A stretch of 64,000 bases of DNA, taken from NCBI GenBank assembly GCA_001464215.1, contig LNEZ01000085.1, positions 16,996 to 80,995 of the forward strand, written 5' to 3'. This DNA is from Rhizobiales bacterium Ga0077548. Lineage in GTDB: Bacteria > Pseudomonadota > Alphaproteobacteria > Rhizobiales > Xanthobacteraceae. The notes below the pieces were generated by a model. That model was not told the origin of the DNA. It saw only the letters and a program-made list of their open reading frames with translations, and did no database searches. The translations under genes and the position numbers were made by a program. Within the stretch, counting starts at the first letter, position 1; each line of letters opens with the position of its first letter. Of this stretch, positions 45,255 through 54,100 are shown one piece after another.

Positions 45255-45850
45255 ACGCACCGAAGACGTTGCTGCAAATGTCCGGCGCGCCGCTCGAGCC
45301 GGGCAAGTTTTCTGAAAGCGCGGTCATTATCATCGACGCGCAGAACGAATATGTGACCGGCAAGCTGCCGCTTTCCGGGATCAACCCTGCGCTCGACAAT
45401 ATTGCGATCCTCTTGAAAGCCGCGCGCGCAGCGGGCGCGCCGATCATCCACGTACAGCACAAAGGCCGCGCGGGCGGGCTGTTCGATCCGGGCGCGGATG
45501 CATTCAAACTCGCGCCGCAAGCTGCGAATGAAAGCGGCGAAGCGATTGTCGAAAAGCCGCTGCCGAATGCATTTGCACAGACCAATTTGCAGGACCTGTT
45601 GACCAAGACCGGCAGGAAATCTCTGATCGTCGCCGGCTTCCAGACGCATATGTGCATCTCGTCCACCGTGCGCGCGGCGCTCGATCTCGGCTATCGCACC
45701 ACGGTCGTTTCGGACGCCGCGGCTACGCGCGACCTGCCCGATCCGACCGGAGGCCCGGCGTTCGCGGCCGATACGCTGCATCGGGCGGCACTCGCGGGGC
45801 TTGCCGATCGTTTTGCGATTGTCGCGAAGCTCGCAGAGCTGAAGGCCTGA
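45251..45850 (+). CDS. Cysteine hydrolase (isochorismatase family)
   Basis: 199 residues from the ATG at 45251 with AGGAGG six bases before. The Asp-Lys-Cys triad of this fold is D29 (IIDAQNEY), K102 (EKPLPNAF) and C135 ([12 protein letters not shown]). Members hydrolyse isochorismate, nicotinamide, N-carbamoyl or other amides; none can be chosen here. It is inserted between glyQ and glyS, overlapping glyQ by four bases and ending one base before glyS. Cofactor-like or housekeeping hydrolysis is possible; a link to glycine metabolism is speculation. Confidence 0.88.
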   Translation: MNAPKTLLQMSGAPLEPGKFSESAVIIIDAQNEYVTGKLPLSGINPALDNIAILLKAARAAGAPIIHVQHKGRAGGLFDPGADAFKLAPQAANESGEAIVEKPLPNAFAQTNLQDLLTKTGRKSLIVAGFQTHMCISSTVRAALDLGYRTTVVSDAAATRDLPDPTGGPAFAADTLHRAALAGLADRFAIVAKLAELKA

Positions 45851-45851
45851 G

Positions 45852-48020
45852 ATGCCCGACCTTCTCCTGGAACTTTTCTCCGAGGAAATTCCCGCCCGAA
45901 TGCAACGGCAGGCGGCGGAGAATCTGAAAAAGCTAGTCACCGACGCGCTGGTGAACGGCGGGCTGGTCTATGAAGGCGCGAAGGCGTTTGTGACCCCGCG
46001 CCGCCTCGCGCTCTCTATTCATGGCCTGCCCGCAAAGCAGCCCGACCTGAAAGAAGAGAAAAAAGGTCCGCGCGTCGGCGCGCCGGACGGCGCGATCCAG
46101 GGATTTCTGAAAGGCGCGGGGCTGAAGTCGATCTCGGAAGCGAAAGTCCAGCACGACAAGAAGGGCGACTTCTATATCGCGATCACCGAGAAGAAGGGTC
46201 GCGCGACGCAAGAGGTGATTGCGGAAATCATACCCGGCATTCTAACAGACTTTCCTTGGCCAAAATCCATGCGTTGGGGTGGCGCAGGCGGCCCAACGCT
46301 GAGGATTACTAAGACGGCCCCTGGCATCGACGTTAAAGTCACTGAATTTTCTTGGGTTCGCCCACTACACTCTGTGATCTGCACCTTTGGTCCTGAGACC
46401 GAGGAACCGGCAATAATTCCTTTCAAAGTTCCCTACACAAACATTGTCGCCAGCAACTCGACTCGCGGCCATCGCGTGATGTCGTCGGGCGAAATTTCCG
46501 TGAAACGGCTCGACGATTACGCGAAGAAGCTGGAAGCCGCGCGGGTGGTGCTGGACGCCGACCGCCGTAAGGAAATCATTCTTTCAGACGCGAAGAACAT
46601 CGCGCTCGCGCAAGGGCTGGAACTGGTCGAAGACGAGGCGTTACTCGAAGAAGTCGCGGGTCTGGTCGAATGGCCGGTTGTGATGATCGGCGAATTCGAG
46701 AAAGAATTTCTCGATATTCCCGCCGAAGTGATCCGCGCCACCATCCGCATCAACCAGAAGTGCTTTGTGCTGCGCGATCCCAAGACCGGCAAGCTCGCGA
46801 ATAAATTCATTCTGGTTTCCAATTTAGAGGCGACCGACGGCGGCGAAGCAATTAAGGCGGGCAATGCGCGCGTGATCCGCGCACGGCTTTCGGACGCGAA
46901 GTTCTTCTGGGACACCGACCGCAAGACCAAGCTCGAAGCGCGGCTGCCGAAATTCGAGCAGATCACGTTCCACGAGAAGCTCGGCACGCAAGCGGCTCGC
47001 ATCGAACGCATCGCACGCCTCGCGAAAGAGCTTGCACCAATCGTGAAAGCCGATCCCGCGAAAGCAGAGAAAGCTGCGCGGCTCGCGAAAGCGGATTTGC
47101 TCACCGAAGTCGTCGGCGAGTTTCCGGAAGTCCAAGGCCTGATGGGCAAGTATTACGCGCTTGCCGAAGGCATCGACAAAGAGATCGCTGAAGCGAGCGA
47201 AGAGCATTACAAGCCGCAAGGGCCGAACGACCGCGTGCCAACTGCGCCGGTCTCTGTCGCCGTCGCGCTCGCTGACAAGATCGATACGCTTACTGGCTTC
47301 TGGGCCATCGACGAGAAGCCGACCGGCTCCAAGGACCCCTATGCGCTTCGCCGCGCAGCACTCGGCATTATCCGCATCGCCCTCGACAACAAATTGAGAT
47401 TGCCGTTGCTTACGGTTTTCCGCAAAGCGCTATCGGCATTACCAAAGATGACTGACCAGAAGAATGTCAAAGACGCACCGAGCATTTCGCCGGAGGAAGA
47501 CCTCCTTGGGTTCTTCGGTGATCGCTTGAAAGTTTATCTGCGCGACGCCGGCGCGCGGCACGACCTCGTCGATGCCGTGTTCGCGCTGGAAGGCCAGGAC
47601 GATCTCGTGCTGATCGTGCGGCGCGTCGAGGCGCTCGGAAAATTCCTCGAGACCGAAGACGGCAAGAACCTGCTCGCAGGCACCAAGCGCGCGGCGAACA
47701 TTCTCTCGATCGAAGAGAAGAAAGATAAAAAGACCTATTCCAGCGAACCGGACGCATCGAAGCTCACGGCACCCGAAGAAAAGGCCTTGGCCGCCGCGAT
47801 CAAGGCCGCCGAAGGCGAAGTCGAAGCCGCGCTGAAAAAGGAAGACTTCGGAGCGGCAATGCACGCGATGGCTAAACTGCGTGCGCCGGTCGATGCCTTC
47901 TTCGACAAGGTCATCGTGAACGCCGACGACAAAGCGGTGCGCGAAAACCGCCTGAAGCTCTTGAACCGCATCCGTGAAGCGACACGCCACGTCGCCGATT
48001 TTTCGCGGATTGAAGGGTAA
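45852..48020 (+). CDS. glyS: Glycine-tRNA ligase beta subunit
   Basis: 722 residues. [22 protein letters not shown] at the start, [57 protein letters not shown]-like [15 protein letters not shown] and the C-terminal anticodon-binding-like [14 protein letters not shown] are typical GlyS. It pairs with GlyQ. Bases about 46235-46460 have visibly different composition: two 60-base samples are 47-48% G+C against 62-65% in flanks, with codons such as CTA, AGG and ATA, although the frame is intact. The same stretch carries extra residues ([20 protein letters not shown]) compared with the family as I remember it. Confidence 0.95.
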   Translation: MPDLLLELFSEEIPARMQRQAAENLKKLVTDALVNGGLVYEGAKAFVTPRRLALSIHGLPAKQPDLKEEKKGPRVGAPDGAIQGFLKGAGLKSISEAKVQHDKKGDFYIAITEKKGRATQEVIAEIIPGILTDFPWPKSMRWGGAGGPTLRITKTAPGIDVKVTEFSWVRPLHSVICTFGPETEEPAIIPFKVPYTNIVASNSTRGHRVMSSGEISVKRLDDYAKKLEAARVVLDADRRKEIILSDAKNIALAQGLELVEDEALLEEVAGLVEWPVVMIGEFEKEFLDIPAEVIRATIRINQKCFVLRDPKTGKLANKFILVSNLEATDGGEAIKAGNARVIRARLSDAKFFWDTDRKTKLEARLPKFEQITFHEKLGTQAARIERIARLAKELAPIVKADPAKAEKAARLAKADLLTEVVGEFPEVQGLMGKYYALAEGIDKEIAEASEEHYKPQGPNDRVPTAPVSVAVALADKIDTLTGFWAIDEKPTGSKDPYALRRAALGIIRIALDNKLRLPLLTVFRKALSALPKMTDQKNVKDAPSISPEEDLLGFFGDRLKVYLRDAGARHDLVDAVFALEGQDDLVLIVRRVEALGKFLETEDGKNLLAGTKRAANILSIEEKKDKKTYSSEPDASKLTAPEEKALAAAIKAAEGEVEAALKKEDFGAAMHAMAKLRAPVDAFFDKVIVNADDKAVRENRLKLLNRIREATRHVADFSRIEG

Positions 48021-48023
48021 TCT

Positions 48024-48121
48024 CCCCTCATGGTGAGGAGCGCGAGCGAAAGCGAGCGCGTCTCGAACCATGTGCCGCTCATCCTTCGAGACGGGCGCTG
48101 CGCGCCCTCCTCAGGATGAGG
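48024..48121. repeat. Palindromic intergenic repeat, family 2, copy 2 (inverted)
   Basis: Two hairpins just after glyS. The reverse complement lines up with the copy at 26902-26996: CCTCATCCTGAGGAG, CGTCTCGAAGGATGAG, then a second hairpin where CATGGT pairs with ACCATG (copy 1 has CGTGGT with ACCACG). Loop cores differ (GGGCGCGCAGCGCCC here). It may serve as a bidirectional transcription or mRNA-end structure for glyS. Confidence 0.88.
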
Positions 48122-48174
48122 ACTGCGGCCGCCGCTTAATTCTTGAAACTTCTCGCCTAGTTGCGCGTTAATCG

Positions 48175-48210
48175 CTCCGGCAGTCCTGCGCTTGCAGGAC
48201 CCATCCGGAG
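48175..48210 (+). promoter_or_regulatory. Predicted leader stem sequestering the DUF3096 ribosome site
   Basis: Outer stem CTCCGG (48175-48180) pairs exactly with CCGGAG (48205-48210), which contains the GGAG ribosome site for the ATG at 48217. Nested inside is a second perfect stem, GTCCTGC (48183-48189) with GCAGGAC (48194-48200) and loop GCTT. Together 13 G+C-rich pairs would hide the ribosome site. This may be translational control by temperature, a protein or coupling. Pairing is read directly; function is inferred. Confidence 0.55.
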
Positions 48211-48216
48211 GCTTCC

Positions 48217-48354
48217 ATGACCCTTAACCTGATTACGCTGCAGCCGATCATCGCGCTCGTCGCGGGCATTCTGATCCTTATCATACCGCGGCTGCTCAAC
48301 TTCATCGTCGCGATCTATCTCATCGTCATCGGCATCACCGGCCTGCTGCGGTGA
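48217..48354 (+). CDS. DUF3096 domain-containing small membrane protein
   Basis: 45 residues, almost entirely hydrophobic: two helices (LITLQPIIALVAGILILIIP and LLNFIVAIYLIVIGITGLL) separated by a Pro-Arg turn. This matches the DUF3096 pattern of tiny alphaproteobacterial membrane proteins. The ATG has GGAGG at ideal spacing, but that site is inside a predicted stem at 48175-48210. A bidirectional terminator follows nine bases after the stop. The function is unknown. Confidence 0.88.
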   Translation: MTLNLITLQPIIALVAGILILIIPRLLNFIVAIYLIVIGITGLLR

Positions 48355-48362
48355 GCAAACAA

Positions 48363-48391
48363 AAACGGGCGGCCCGCTAGGCCGCCCGTTT
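48363..48391. terminator. Bidirectional intrinsic terminator
   Basis: AAACGGGCGGC (48363-48373) and GCCGCCCGTTT (48381-48391) are perfect reverse complements with a seven-base loop, bordered by A and T runs. It lies between the convergent DUF3096 gene and the minus-strand small membrane protein gene and can end transcription from both sides. Confidence 0.9.
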
Positions 48392-48411
48392 CGTTTGAAA
48401 CAAATTTTTCG

Positions 48412-48582
48412 TCAGAGACCTTTCATCGTCACGCCGAGAACCAAGAGCAGGTAACCGATAATGGCTACCCAAAACGCATTCGGCGTTATCTGCGGAATCG
48501 GCGTGTAGCGGCTGACGACCGCGAGCGCGACGATAATCAGTGAGATGAGAAAAATGACGACTTTCGGTGCGCTAAGATTCAT
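48412..48582 (-). CDS. Small two-helix membrane protein
   Basis: 56 residues from the ATG at 48582 (GGGGGC ribosome site). Two membrane helices (VVIFLISLIIVALAVVSRY and FWVAIIGYLLLVLGVTM) with a short PIPQITPN loop between. I recognise the pattern as a hypothetical protein family common in Bradyrhizobium-type genomes, without known function. An in-frame extension to 48669 is open but runs through a terminator-like hairpin, so the short form is preferred. It is convergent with DUF3096. Confidence 0.8.
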   Translation of the reverse strand: MNLSAPKVVIFLISLIIVALAVVSRYTPIPQITPNAFWVAIIGYLLLVLGVTMKGL

Positions 48583-48599
48583 AGATGCCCCCATAAAAA

Positions 48600-48619
48600 C
48601 GGCCTCATTCGCGAGGCCG
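48600..48619 (-). terminator. Terminator-like hairpin in the leader of the small membrane protein gene
   Basis: Read on the minus strand: CGGCCTC, loop GCGAAT, GAGGCCG, then TTTTT, followed by the GGGGGC ribosome site and the ATG at 48582. A seven-pair G+C stem plus a T tract is a standard intrinsic terminator. No minus-strand gene lies just upstream, so it would stop the leader of the gene it precedes, as an attenuator would. Confidence 0.6.
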
Positions 48620-48746
48620 GCAGAATCCTGGACCGATTCCGCTGATCGCGCCATGACGTTGCTGTGCATTGCGGGGTCGGCTGTTGCGGTGCATCTCGCG
48701 AGCGGCTAAGCCTTCCGCCTCGCGAAATAGCTCCCGGTAATTCCGC

Positions 48747-51425
48747 ATGACGAAATGGGTTTACAGCTTCGGCGACGGCAAAGCCGAGGGAATGAGCGGA
48801 ATGAAAGAGTTACTCGGCGGCAAGGGCGCAAACCTCGCCGAGATGTCGAACCTCGGCCTGCCTGTGCCGCCCGGCTTCACGATCACGACCGAAGCCTGCG
48901 TTCATTACTACTCGAACAAGAACGCATATCCGGACGGATTGACCGCCGAAGTCGAAGCCGCACTTGCGGCTGTCGAGAAAATTACCGGACGCAAATTCGG
49001 CTCAGACGCAAATCCGCTGCTGGTCTCGGTGCGCTCCGGCGCGCGCGCCTCGATGCCGGGCATGATGGACACGGTGCTTAACCTCGGTCTCAACGACAGG
49101 ACCGTGGAAGCGCTGGCGAAATCCGCAAACGACAAGCGCTTCGCTTACGACTCCTATCGTCGCTTCATCCAGATGTATTCGAATGTCGTGCTCGATGTAG
49201 ATCATCACAACTTCGAAGACATCCTTGAAGACTTCAAGGATCAGAAAGGCTTCGTACTCGACACCGATCTGGACGCCGAGAACTGGTCGGAAGTGATTAC
49301 GCGCTACAAGGCGCGCGTCGAAGAAGAATACGGCAAGCCGTTTCCGCAGGACTCGAAAGAACAGCTTTGGGGCGCGATCGGCGCGGTGTTCGGCTCCTGG
49401 ATGAATGCGCGCGCGGTCACCTATCGCCGCCTGCATGGCATTCCTGAATCCTGGGGCACCGCCGTCAACGTGCAGGCGATGGTCTTCGGCAACATGGGCG
49501 AAGACTCGGCAACCGGCGTTGCCTTCACGCGCAATCCTTCAACCGGCAAGAAAGAATTCTACGGCGAGTTTCTCGTGAACGCGCAAGGCGAGGATGTCGT
49601 CGCCGGTATTCGCACGCCGCAGAACCTCACCGAAGAAGCCCGCAAGGAAGCGGGCTCCGACAAGCCGTCGCTGGAAGCTGTCATGCCTTCGACCTTTGCT
49701 CAGCTAAAAGATATTTTTGCGAAGCTGGAGCGGCATTACGCCGATATGCAGGACATCGAGTTCACGGTCGAGAAATCGAAACTCTGGATGCTGCAGACAC
49801 GCTCCGGCAAGCGCACGGCAAAAGCGTCGCTCCGGATCGCTGTCGAAATGGCAAACGAAGGCGTGATCACCAAAGAACAGGCGATCAACCGCATCGAAGC
49901 GGGCGCGCTCGATCAGTTGCTGCACCCGACCATCGATCCGAAGGCCGAGCGCAAGATCGTGGCTTCCGGCCTCCCCGCCTCACCGGGCGCGGCCTCCGGC
50001 GAGATCGTGTTTTCGGCGGACGAAGCGGAATCGGCAAAAGGTTCGGGACGCAAGGTCATTCTGGTTCGCGTCGAGACATCGCCGGAAGACATTCACGGTA
50101 TGCACGCGGCCGAAGGCATTCTGACCACGCGCGGCGGCATGACCTCGCACGCGGCGGTGGTCGCGCGCGGCATGGGAAAGCCCTGCGTTTCCGGTGCGGG
50201 CTCAGTCCGCATCGATTACGCCGCGAAGACGCTGAGCGTCGGCCCGGTGACACTGAAAGCAGGCGACATCATCACCATCGACGGCGCGCAAGGCCAGGTC
50301 CTGCAAGGCCGCGTGGCAATGATCGAGCCGGAGCTGACCGGCGAATTCGCGACCCTGATGTCCTGGGCCGACAAGGTGCGTAAGCTCGGCGTGCGCGCGA
50401 ATGCCGATACGCCCGCGGACGCGAAAGCCGCGCGCAACTTCGGCGCGGAAGGCATCGGTCTCTGCCGCACCGAGCATATGTTTTTCGACGACGAGCGCAT
50501 TCTCGCGGTGCGCGAAATGATCCTGGCCGACGACGAAAAAAGCCGCCGCAAGGCGCTCGAGAAGTTGCTCCCTGCGCAGCGCTCGGATTTCATCGCGCTG
50601 TTCGAGACGATGAAGGGCCTGCCGGTCACGATCCGCCTGCTCGATCCGCCGCTACATGAATTCCTGCCGCATACCGACAAGGACATGGCGGAGGTCGCCG
50701 CCGCGCTGGGCACCGATGTGAAGAAGCTCGCGGGCCGCAAAGCTGAGCTTTCGGAATTCAATCCGATGCTCGGGTTCCGTGGCTGCCGTTTGGCGATAGC
50801 GTTTCCCGAAATCGCGGAGATGCAGGCGCGCGCGATTTTCGAGGCCGCGGTGCACGCGGGCAAAACCACCGGCGCGCCGGTGATACCGGAAGTCATGGTG
50901 CCGCTGATCTCGACCAAAGCCGAGTTCGACATCGTGAAAGCGCGGATCGACGCAATGGCCGAAGCGGTGCAGGCCGAGACCAAAACCAGGATCGAATATC
51001 AGGTCGGCACTATGATCGAGCTGCCGCGCGCCTGCCTGCGCGCGGAAGAAATCGCGGAGACCGCTGAATTCTTCTCGTTCGGCACCAACGACCTGACGCA
51101 GACTGCATTCGGCATTTCGCGCGACGACGCGGCGATTTTCCTGAACACATATCTTGCGAAGGGCATCATCCCTATCGATCCCTTCGTTTCGATCGATCGT
51201 GGCGGTGTCGGCGAATTGGTGAAAATCGGCGTCGAGCGCGGGCGTAAATCGCGGCCCGATATCAAGCTCGGCATCTGCGGCGAGCATGGCGGCGATCCTG
51301 CTTCGGTCGCATTTTGTCATGAGGTAGGATTGGATTACGTTTCCTGCTCACCGTTCCGCGTACCGATTGCGCGGCTGGCCGCGGCACAAGCGGCCCTCGG
51401 CAAAGATCTCGTGAGCGAGGCGTAG
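48747..51425 (+). CDS. ppdK: Pyruvate, phosphate dikinase
   Basis: 892 residues, full length. It interconverts pyruvate, ATP and phosphate with phosphoenolpyruvate, AMP and pyrophosphate. The N-terminal ATP-grasp domain starts TKWVYSFGDGKAEG, LLGGKGANLAEMSNLGLPVPPGFTI; the swivelling phosphohistidine is in GGMTSHAAVVARGMGKPCVSG; the C-terminal PEP-binding barrel ends SFGTNDLTQ and GICGEHGGDPASV. It supports gluconeogenesis or PEP/pyruvate balance, common in Rhizobiales. meaB follows after nine bases. Confidence 0.97.
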   Translation: MTKWVYSFGDGKAEGMSGMKELLGGKGANLAEMSNLGLPVPPGFTITTEACVHYYSNKNAYPDGLTAEVEAALAAVEKITGRKFGSDANPLLVSVRSGARASMPGMMDTVLNLGLNDRTVEALAKSANDKRFAYDSYRRFIQMYSNVVLDVDHHNFEDILEDFKDQKGFVLDTDLDAENWSEVITRYKARVEEEYGKPFPQDSKEQLWGAIGAVFGSWMNARAVTYRRLHGIPESWGTAVNVQAMVFGNMGEDSATGVAFTRNPSTGKKEFYGEFLVNAQGEDVVAGIRTPQNLTEEARKEAGSDKPSLEAVMPSTFAQLKDIFAKLERHYADMQDIEFTVEKSKLWMLQTRSGKRTAKASLRIAVEMANEGVITKEQAINRIEAGALDQLLHPTIDPKAERKIVASGLPASPGAASGEIVFSADEAESAKGSGRKVILVRVETSPEDIHGMHAAEGILTTRGGMTSHAAVVARGMGKPCVSGAGSVRIDYAAKTLSVGPVTLKAGDIITIDGAQGQVLQGRVAMIEPELTGEFATLMSWADKVRKLGVRANADTPADAKAARNFGAEGIGLCRTEHMFFDDERILAVREMILADDEKSRRKALEKLLPAQRSDFIALFETMKGLPVTIRLLDPPLHEFLPHTDKDMAEVAAALGTDVKKLAGRKAELSEFNPMLGFRGCRLAIAFPEIAEMQARAIFEAAVHAGKTTGAPVIPEVMVPLISTKAEFDIVKARIDAMAEAVQAETKTRIEYQVGTMIELPRACLRAEEIAETAEFFSFGTNDLTQTAFGISRDDAAIFLNTYLAKGIIPIDPFVSIDRGGVGELVKIGVERGRKSRPDIKLGICGEHGGDPASVAFCHEVGLDYVSCSPFRVPIARLAAAQAALGKDLVSEA

Positions 51426-51434
51426 CGGAACGCG

Positions 51435-52373
51435 ATGAGCGTCCCTTCGCTCAAGGAACTGCGCACTGGCGGCAAAGCCGCACTCGCCCGTGCGCTTGCG
51501 GCGATTGAAACCGAAGCGAATTCTTCCGCCCTCGCCAAACTGCTGGACGAAGCCTGCGCCAATCCGAAGGGCCATATCCTCGGTCTCACCGGCACACCCG
51601 GCGTCGGCAAATCAACGCTGATCAATGCGCTGATCGCGCGTGCGCGCACCGCGGACAAAACGATTGCCGTGATCGCAGTGGACCCTTCGTCGAAAGCGAC
51701 CGGCGGCGCGCTTTTAGGCGACCGTGCGCGCATGACGACGGACCCCGACGACAAAGGCGTGTTCGTGCGCTCTATGGCGGCACGCGACCGGCTCGGCGGA
51801 ATTTCCAACGAAACCATTGCTGCCGCCGTGCTCATGCGCGCGCTTTATGACCGCGTGATCGTGGAAACCGTCGGCGTCGGGCAATCGGAATCCGATATTG
51901 CCGGCATTGCAGACACCGTTCTGCTTTGCATCCAGCCAGGCGCGGGCGACAGCCTGCAATTCATGAAAGCAGGCGTGATGGAATTGCCGGATGTCGTCGC
52001 GGTCACCAAGGGCGATCTCGGTGCGAGCGCCCGCCGCGCCCGCGCCGATGTCGAAGGCGCATTGGGTTTATCCGCGCGCGGAGAATGGCACGCGCCGGTC
52101 GTGACCATCACAGCCACCACCGGCGATGGGCTCGATCAGCTCGACGAAGCGATCGCAGGACACGCCGCCTTCCTTGCCGGAAACCACCGGCACGAAAAAA
52201 AGCTGAAGGCCCAGGAGTCGTCCTGGGTCGAAGAAGCAATTAAGGCGCGCTTCGGCAGCGAGGGTCTTGCCGCCGCACGCTCGCTTACCGTGAAGGCTGC
52301 CGGGCCCTTCTCGCGGGAAGCCGCACTCGCAGAAGTGCTTAAAAGGCGGCTTTTCCCGTTAACCCGCGAGTAA
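51435..52373 (+). CDS. meaB: Methylmalonyl-CoA mutase-associated GTPase MeaB
   Basis: 312 residues. G3E-type GTPase: Walker A GLTGTPGVGKSTLIN, Walker B VIAVDPSSKATGGALLGDRARM, switch VETVGVGQSE and the VVAVTKGDLG base motif. MeaB loads and protects the adenosylcobalamin of methylmalonyl-CoA mutase in propionyl-CoA use. The mutase gene is not in the window; proximity to ppdK and acyl-CoA genes suits central carbon metabolism. Often annotated ArgK in older databases. Confidence 0.94.
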   Translation: MSVPSLKELRTGGKAALARALAAIETEANSSALAKLLDEACANPKGHILGLTGTPGVGKSTLINALIARARTADKTIAVIAVDPSSKATGGALLGDRARMTTDPDDKGVFVRSMAARDRLGGISNETIAAAVLMRALYDRVIVETVGVGQSESDIAGIADTVLLCIQPGAGDSLQFMKAGVMELPDVVAVTKGDLGASARRARADVEGALGLSARGEWHAPVVTITATTGDGLDQLDEAIAGHAAFLAGNHRHEKKLKAQESSWVEEAIKARFGSEGLAAARSLTVKAAGPFSREAALAEVLKRRLFPLTRE

Positions 52374-52425
52374 CCCTGTCCACGCGATAAATCCGCTTCC
52401 TAGTGTAAGCGTTGCGTAGGGTGTC

Positions 52426-53577
52426 ATGCGTATCCGGCGAGCGCCGCGAAAGCGGCCGTCATATTTGCGTTTTGCGCTCGCGCCCGCGCTCTTTCTTCTT
52501 AGCACGCAGCAAGGTGCCTATCAGGACCTCGGGAGCCTGCTCGCGAAGGAAGCGAATATCACCGAACGCGCCCGTGCTCATCTGATGCAGGGCGCAATGT
52601 CTTCGCTGCGCACCGCCACGCTCTCGCTTCCCACCAACAGTTTCTTCGCGCTCCCGCAAGCGCCGCTTCAGCCGAAGCCGCGTTTCGATCCCGACATAAC
52701 CGGCTCGATTCCGCCTGCGCAGCTATCGATCCACGCGAACCCGTCGATGTCGGCCACGGTCGAGCGAACGAATAAAACAGATCGTTATTTCGCACCGCCC
52801 GCCGCAGCCAGAGTGCCTACACCCAACATCGCATCGTCGCTCGCGCTCAATCCGCAGGCTGCCGAGCCAAATGGGCTATTCGAGTTCGACGAAAGCGAGC
52901 CGCGCGCCGACCGGCCCGGAAGCCTCACGCATGATCGCGATATTCCGGAGGGCGACCCGACCGCGGTGTTCCGGATGAGCAGCCTTCTGTTCGATGCCGA
53001 TGCAGGCGCGACGCCGCCGGGCGCCTTCAAGCATCGCCAGTATGTTGCGCCGGCGATCGTGCCGGACACCTCGCCGGATGCGCCGCTGCACGCGACCCGT
53101 AAACTGACGCCGGCCGAGCGCCTTGCGCTGACCCCGGTCACGCGCGCGAAAGCGATAAAATGTCTTGCTGAGGCGATCTATTTCGAAGCGCGTTCCGAGC
53201 CTGAGCGCGGCCAGATGGCGGTGGCACAGGTTGTCGTCAATCGCGCATTCTCCGGCTACTACCCGAACGACATTTGCGGCGTGGTCTATCAGAACAAGCA
53301 CCGGCATCTCGCCTGCCAGTTCACGTTCGCCTGCGACGGCATTCCCGACATCGTAACCAGCAAGCCGCACTGGGCCATGGCCGAGCGCCTTGCGAACGAC
53401 GCGCTAGACGGCAGAGGCTATCTGCAGGATGTCGGCAAGGCGACGCACTATCACGCCTATTACGTCTCGCCGTACTGGGCGCGGAAGATGCGGAAGATGT
53501 CTAGGATCGGAGCGCATACGTTCTACTTCCCGTTCGAATGGGAAGTGAGTGAGCCGACCGCTACGGCTGCGCAATAG
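52426..53577 (+). CDS. Cell wall hydrolase, SleB family
   Basis: 383 residues. A basic N-terminus then a hydrophobic segment (YLRFALAPALFLLSTQQGAYQ) suggests a membrane anchor or signal. A long Pro/Ala-rich linker precedes the SleB domain at about 240-370: KCLAEAIYFEARSEPERGQMAVAQVVVNRAFSGYYPNDICGVVYQN, with the catalytic Glu in EARSE, then ATHYHAYYVSPYWARKM. SleB-type enzymes cut peptidoglycan between glycan sugars (lytic transglycosylase-like). It likely remodels the wall in a non-sporing bacterium. Confidence 0.92.
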   Translation: MRIRRAPRKRPSYLRFALAPALFLLSTQQGAYQDLGSLLAKEANITERARAHLMQGAMSSLRTATLSLPTNSFFALPQAPLQPKPRFDPDITGSIPPAQLSIHANPSMSATVERTNKTDRYFAPPAAARVPTPNIASSLALNPQAAEPNGLFEFDESEPRADRPGSLTHDRDIPEGDPTAVFRMSSLLFDADAGATPPGAFKHRQYVAPAIVPDTSPDAPLHATRKLTPAERLALTPVTRAKAIKCLAEAIYFEARSEPERGQMAVAQVVVNRAFSGYYPNDICGVVYQNKHRHLACQFTFACDGIPDIVTSKPHWAMAERLANDALDGRGYLQDVGKATHYHAYYVSPYWARKMRKMSRIGAHTFYFPFEWEVSEPTATAAQ

Positions 53578-53718
53578 TCAAAGCAGAAGCAGATCGACCC
53601 GGCCGAGCGCCGCGCTCAGATAAATCAGTCCGATCACTAGCATCATGCCTGTCGCCGCGAGACCCGCGATCAGCGAGTAGTCTTCCAGCATTGCGGGAGC
53701 TGTGTTCATGCGGTCCAT
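53578..53718 (-). CDS. Small single-helix membrane protein
   Basis: 46 residues, read as MDRMNTAPAMLEDYSLIAGLA followed by a hydrophobic helix (TGMMLVIGLIYLSAAL) and GRVDLLLL. The ATG at 53718 has a GAGGAT ribosome site; the second ATG at 53709 is an alternative. It ends next to the SleB stop, convergent and without overlap. The strong ribosome site and membrane composition make it likely real, but I know no family. Confidence 0.55.
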   Translation of the reverse strand: MDRMNTAPAMLEDYSLIAGLAATGMMLVIGLIYLSAALGRVDLLLL

Positions 53719-53830
53719 GGCGGCATCCTCTGAGAACCGGGGCCATCGGCCCTACTCCGGTGACGATTTCGCCCGATAACCGCCGCAGACTGCTTTTTGT
53801 TCCGCGGGTGTTTGCCGCTAGAATCCAGCC

Positions 53831-54100
53831 ATGGCGGTGTATGTGGATGATGCGATCTGGAACTGGCAGGGGATGCGCTGGGCGCATCTCGTGGCCGACG
53901 AGGAGCACGAGCTACATCGCTTTGCAGCCAGCCTCGGTATTTCGCGGCTGATCTATCAAGGTCCGCCAAAAACGGCGCATCCGCATTACGACATTACTGC
54001 TTTCGAGCGCAGGATTGCGATTGCGCGGGGCGCTATCGCCTGCTCTCGCGAGGAGATCGTGCTCGTGCTTCGGCGGCTCCGGGCTTCACGCGCAGCTTAG
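53831..54100 (+). CDS. DUF4031 domain-containing protein
   Basis: 89 residues. The compact sequence AVYVDDAIWNWQGMRWAHLVADEEHELHRFAASLG, with conserved-looking VYVDD, W-x-HL-x-ADE and PHYDIT, fits DUF4031. Conserved Asp, Glu and His could bind metal, but no function is known. It ends four bases inside the convergent M48 gene. Confidence 0.87.
   Translation: MAVYVDDAIWNWQGMRWAHLVADEEHELHRFAASLGISRLIYQGPPKTAHPHYDITAFERRIAIARGAIACSREEIVLVLRRLRASRAA

Noticed and set aside
48583..48669. Coding extension of the small membrane protein to the ATG at 48669
   Set aside because: It passes through a terminator-like hairpin and has no ribosome site; the short form starts with a strong site and a typical membrane helix. 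Kept only as a possible leader frame.
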